7,041 nucleotides of DNA. Source: an uncultured Anaeroplasma sp. Lineage in GTDB: Bacteria > Bacillota_I > Bacilli_A > Acholeplasmatales > Anaeroplasmataceae. The stretch is from assembly GCA_934216145.1 (NCBI GenBank), contig CAKQBG010000069.1:1-7041 (forward strand). The letters are read 5' to 3'. Made by a program: the position numbers and the translations under genes. The notes under the pieces are model-generated. The model ran no database searches. It was not told the DNA's origin and saw only the letters and a program-made list of their open reading frames with translations. Within the stretch, counting starts at the first letter, position 1, and each line of letters opens with the position of its first letter. Positions 5,669-7,041 of the stretch are shown in pieces.

Positions 5669-5713
5669 TAGTTTTTGTTGGTTAAATGATGAAAAACTAT
5701 ATTTTTATTAAAA

Positions 5714-5859
5714 ATGAGAGCTTTCACACGAAAGCACCCAAGTTTTTTATGCGGCTCTCTTATCGTTCTTGTATTTTTAAGCAAACACTGACATTGTGCG
5801 GCAAACCACAATTTGTACCACTTGATATTTGGAAAAAGAAAAACAAATACAAAAAGTAA
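5714..5859. other. GC-richer non-genic stretch upstream of the cassette
   Basis: Between the cassette promoter and AT-rich native DNA lies a stretch with visibly more G and C. GCTTTC-acac-GAAAGC (5720-5735) is a perfect hairpin. GAGAGC (5716-5721) and GCTCTC (5754-5759) form a larger, competing stem. ATTGTG and CACAAT (5793-5798, 5807-5812) flank an 8-nt centre. A plus-strand frame of 57 codons (5686-5859) is open but has no ribosome site and no recognisable motif. The patch resembles cassette DNA in composition and may be its upstream flank, an operator region or an element remnant. Confidence 0.45.
5793..5812. repeat. Operator-like palindrome
   Basis: Perfect 6-base half-sites ATTGTG and CACAAT separated by CGGCAAAC. 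The spacing resembles a site for a dimeric DNA-binding protein, and GCAAAC also occurs just upstream at 5781-5786. It is about 125 bases upstream of the cassette -35 box, which is far for classical repression, so a regulatory role is speculative. Confidence 0.4.
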
Positions 5860-5918
5860 TAAAAGATATTAAAAAAAATATCAAATTTATATACTATATC
5901 ATATAACTAAATATTTTT

Positions 5919-5951
5919 ATCCTAGGCAAAAAATTATACTTTATCTAGGAT
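5919..5951. repeat. Inverted repeat ATCCTAG/CTAGGAT
   Basis: Perfect 7-base arms (5919-5925 and 5945-5951) around a 19-nt AT-rich loop. On the plus strand the stem is followed by a short T-run (5951-5955), giving a weak terminator-like shape. There is no plus-strand gene for it to terminate. Confidence 0.4.
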
Positions 5952-5979
5952 TTTTGTAGTTATGTCATACATTTTAAAC

Positions 5980-6003
5980 ATATATTACAATTTCGTAATA
6001 TAT
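5980..6003. repeat. Perfect AT-rich hairpin downstream of the cotJC terminator
   Basis: ATATATTAC (5980-5988) and GTAATATAT (5995-6003) are perfect 9-base reverse complements around a 6-nt loop. The hairpin abuts the T-run of the cotJC terminator, so a read-through transcript would form a second hairpin, possibly a stabilising or back-up 3' end. Confidence 0.45.
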
Positions 6004-6029
6004 AAAAAAAGATAGATAATATATCTACC
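6004..6029 (-). terminator. Intrinsic terminator of the cotJ operon
   Basis: On the minus strand GGTAGATA pairs with TATCTATC (8 pairs, one G-T wobble) around a 3-nt loop, followed by seven T (6004-6010). The stem begins at the last base of the cotJC TAG stop codon. Confidence 0.85.
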
Positions 6030-6586
6030 TAAAAGCATTTATTCTTTTTATAATGCTCATATAATTCCTTAAATCTTTCAAAATGAACAATTTCTCTTTG
6101 CCTTAGGAAAGATAAAGGCGCTAATATTTCTTCATTATCAGTTAAATCCATAAGACTTTCATATGACGCTCTAGCCTTCTGCTCAGCTGCCATATTCTCT
6201 GATAAATCAGCAAGAACATCACCAGTTGAAGCAATATAGGTTACAGTAAAAGGATTTCCCTTACTATCAGTAGGATAGATTCCCTTTTTATTTATTGAAT
6301 AGGTTTTAGGATCATTCTTCTTATAATCCTCTACACTACTCTTAGCAGTTAATTGGTTCATCATCGCATAAAGAATCTCAACATGAGCCATCTCCTCAGT
6401 ACCTATTTCTGTTAATAGTGTTCTACCTAAAGTATCTGGCATAGTTGAAGCCTGCATTAAATATCTTATAGCAGCTGCTAATTCTCCTGCATATCCTCCA
6501 ATCGCATTAATTAATAATCCTGCAAACTTAATATCAGGCTTAGTAATATTAACAGGATATTCTAAGCACTTCTTATACTCCCACAT
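6029..6586 (-). CDS. cotJC: CotJC, manganese-catalase-like spore coat protein
   Basis: A 185-residue ferritin-like protein. It starts MWEYKKCLEYPVN, matching the usual MW-Y-KKL-YPVNI start of CotJC, so the ATG at 6584-6586 is preferred over the in-frame GTG three codons upstream; GGAG lies well placed before it. The di-metal ligands of the manganese-catalase fold are present: Glu35 in GELAAAIRYL, Glu65 and His68 in IGTEEMAH, Glu135 in AAEQKAR, and Glu165 and His168 in REIVHFERF. A dimanganese site that decomposes hydrogen peroxide is therefore possible. In Bacillus, CotJC is a spore-coat component encoded after cotJA and cotJB. The gene overlaps the cotJB-type gene by 14 nt and is followed at once by a terminator. 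It implies descent from a spore-former but does not prove that this organism sporulates. Confidence 0.95.
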   Translation of the reverse strand: MWEYKKCLEYPVNITKPDIKFAGLLINAIGGYAGELAAAIRYLMQASTMPDTLGRTLLTEIGTEEMAHVEILYAMMNQLTAKSSVEDYKKNDPKTYSINKKGIYPTDSKGNPFTVTYIASTGDVLADLSENMAAEQKARASYESLMDLTDNEEILAPLSFLRQREIVHFERFKELYEHYKKNKCF

Positions 6587-6932
6587 TACAATCACTCCAT
6601 GGTAAATCTAATGTGAAATATCTTTCTGGTGGATTTGTATTCTTACATAGGGAATATTTTTCAGCAATATATTTTTTAATTTTATCTCTTTCTAAATTAG
6701 CTTCCTTTAATAGCTTTACAACATCATCACTAGTTGGATTACAAGCTAAATATAAGGTTAACTCAAGAGTGTAAAAATTATAAATCTGTAAATAATAAAA
6801 TAACCGTTCCTTATCAGATTTAAATGAAGCTCTCTTTGGCTCATATTTATATCTTGACACTAAATTGGGGAATAGATTTCCAATTAAAAGAGCGTGTTCT
6901 AGATTTGAGTCTATTTCAAATTTCTTTTCCAT
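6573..6932 (-). CDS. cotJB: CotJA-CotJB fusion, spore coat protein
   Basis: A 119-residue protein. Residues about 40-115 match CotJB: RLFYYLQIYNFYTLELTLYL (43-62), then CNPTSDDVVKLL and a helical segment, ending near a Pro-Trp (PW). The first 38 residues contain ALLIGNLFPNLVSRYKYEP, which resembles the end of CotJA (AL-GTLFPEL--PY). In Bacillus, CotJA and CotJB are separate proteins, so this appears to be a short natural fusion or a CotJB with a CotJA-like leader. CotJ proteins assemble in the inner layers of the spore coat. The ATG is preceded by GGTGAT (6936-6941) at only 3 nt. It overlaps cotJC by 14 nt, so the two are co-translated, and a sigma-E-like promoter lies just upstream. Confidence 0.85.
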   Translation of the reverse strand: MEKKFEIDSNLEHALLIGNLFPNLVSRYKYEPKRASFKSDKERLFYYLQIYNFYTLELTLYLACNPTSDDVVKLLKEANLERDKIKKYIAEKYSLCKNTNPPERYFTLDLPWSDCNVGV

Positions 6933-6945
6933 TCTATCACCAACA

Positions 6946-6974
6946 TATACTATGCTAGTAATAAAGTAAATAAT
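6946..6974 (-). promoter_or_regulatory. Possible sporulation (sigma-E-type) promoter of the cotJ operon
   Basis: Minus-strand CATAGTATA (6946-6954) fits the CATAnnnTA form of sigma-E/sigma-K -10 boxes. ATTATT (6969-6974) lies 14 nt upstream in the -35 position. The -10 box ends only about 13 nt before the start codon. In Bacillus subtilis cotJ is transcribed by sigma-E, which agrees with this reading. Such short patterns occur by chance in AT-rich DNA. Confidence 0.4.
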
Positions 6975-6985
6975 GTGCTTTTATC

Positions 6986-7041
6986 CTAATTTATTTTTAA
7001 CTCAGACTTTGCGTAAGGGAATTTAGTAGCTAGTACAGCAT
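6986..7041 (-). CDS. Possible 3' end of a gene entering from the right edge
   Basis: A minus-strand frame is open from the window edge to a TAG at 6986-6988 and reads AVLATKFPYAKSELKIN. It looks protein-like but 17 codons are too few to identify a family, and a frame this long can be open by chance. If real, it ends only about 12 bases upstream of the cotJ promoter's -35 box. Confidence 0.25.
   Translation of the reverse strand, partial: AVLATKFPYAKSELKIN

Noticed and set aside
5497..5685. 62-codon plus-strand open frame with a hydrophobic end
   Set aside because: Antisense shadow of the DUF6788-like gene and its promoter. No ribosome site.
6587..6595. GTG start giving CotJC three extra residues
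   Set aside because: CotJC proteins begin at MW-Y, which matches the ATG at 6584-6586, and that ATG has the better-spaced GGAG.

Overview
The window looks like part of a low-GC, Gram-positive (Firmicutes-type) chromosome. The evidence is strong AT bias, AGGAGG-type ribosome binding sites, a lipoprotein signal peptide on the solute-binding protein, a T-box riboswitch and CotJ-type spore-coat genes. A lineage near the Erysipelotrichia or other AT-rich Bacilli is plausible but is an inference. Every convincing gene lies on the minus strand, so the window is described below in the direction of transcription, from high to low coordinates. The eight apparently native genes stop with TAA or TAG and use TGG for Trp, so nothing points to a Mycoplasma-type genetic code.

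Right end (about 6000-7041): a possible gene tail at the edge is followed by a two-gene spore-coat operon. The first gene fuses a CotJA-like segment to CotJB. The second is cotJC, a manganese-catalase homologue, overlapping the first by 14 nt. A sigma-E-like promoter precedes the pair and a good intrinsic terminator follows it.

Middle right (about 4315-5860): a four-gene cassette that is visibly richer in G and C than its surroundings and ends three of its four genes with TGA. It has its own sigma-A-type promoter with a very short leader. In order it encodes a small DUF6788-like protein, a DUF3990 protein with features of the ADP-ribosyltransferase fold, a 78-residue unknown protein, and a DUF3791-like protein. 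It looks like a horizontally acquired accessory module, possibly toxin-antitoxin or defence. This is the most likely place for new biology. It is bounded by an AT-rich hairpin terminator on one side and by a GC-richer non-genic stretch with palindromes on the other.

Middle left (about 790-4040): a complete T-box riboswitch with its own promoter. It is followed by a family-3 amino-acid ABC transporter: lipoprotein binding protein, permease and ATPase, with overlapping ends. Then come a DUF1294 membrane protein and a 68-residue two-helix membrane protein. No convincing terminator is seen until 794-824, so all five genes may form one amino-acid-starvation-induced transcript. The specifier read by position (GCC, Ala) conflicts with the base that should contact the tRNA discriminator (C, expecting G73), so the sensed amino acid is open.

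Left end (1-790): a membrane-anchored J-domain protein, then an AT-rich stretch with an inverted repeat and the possible start of another ORF running off the edge.
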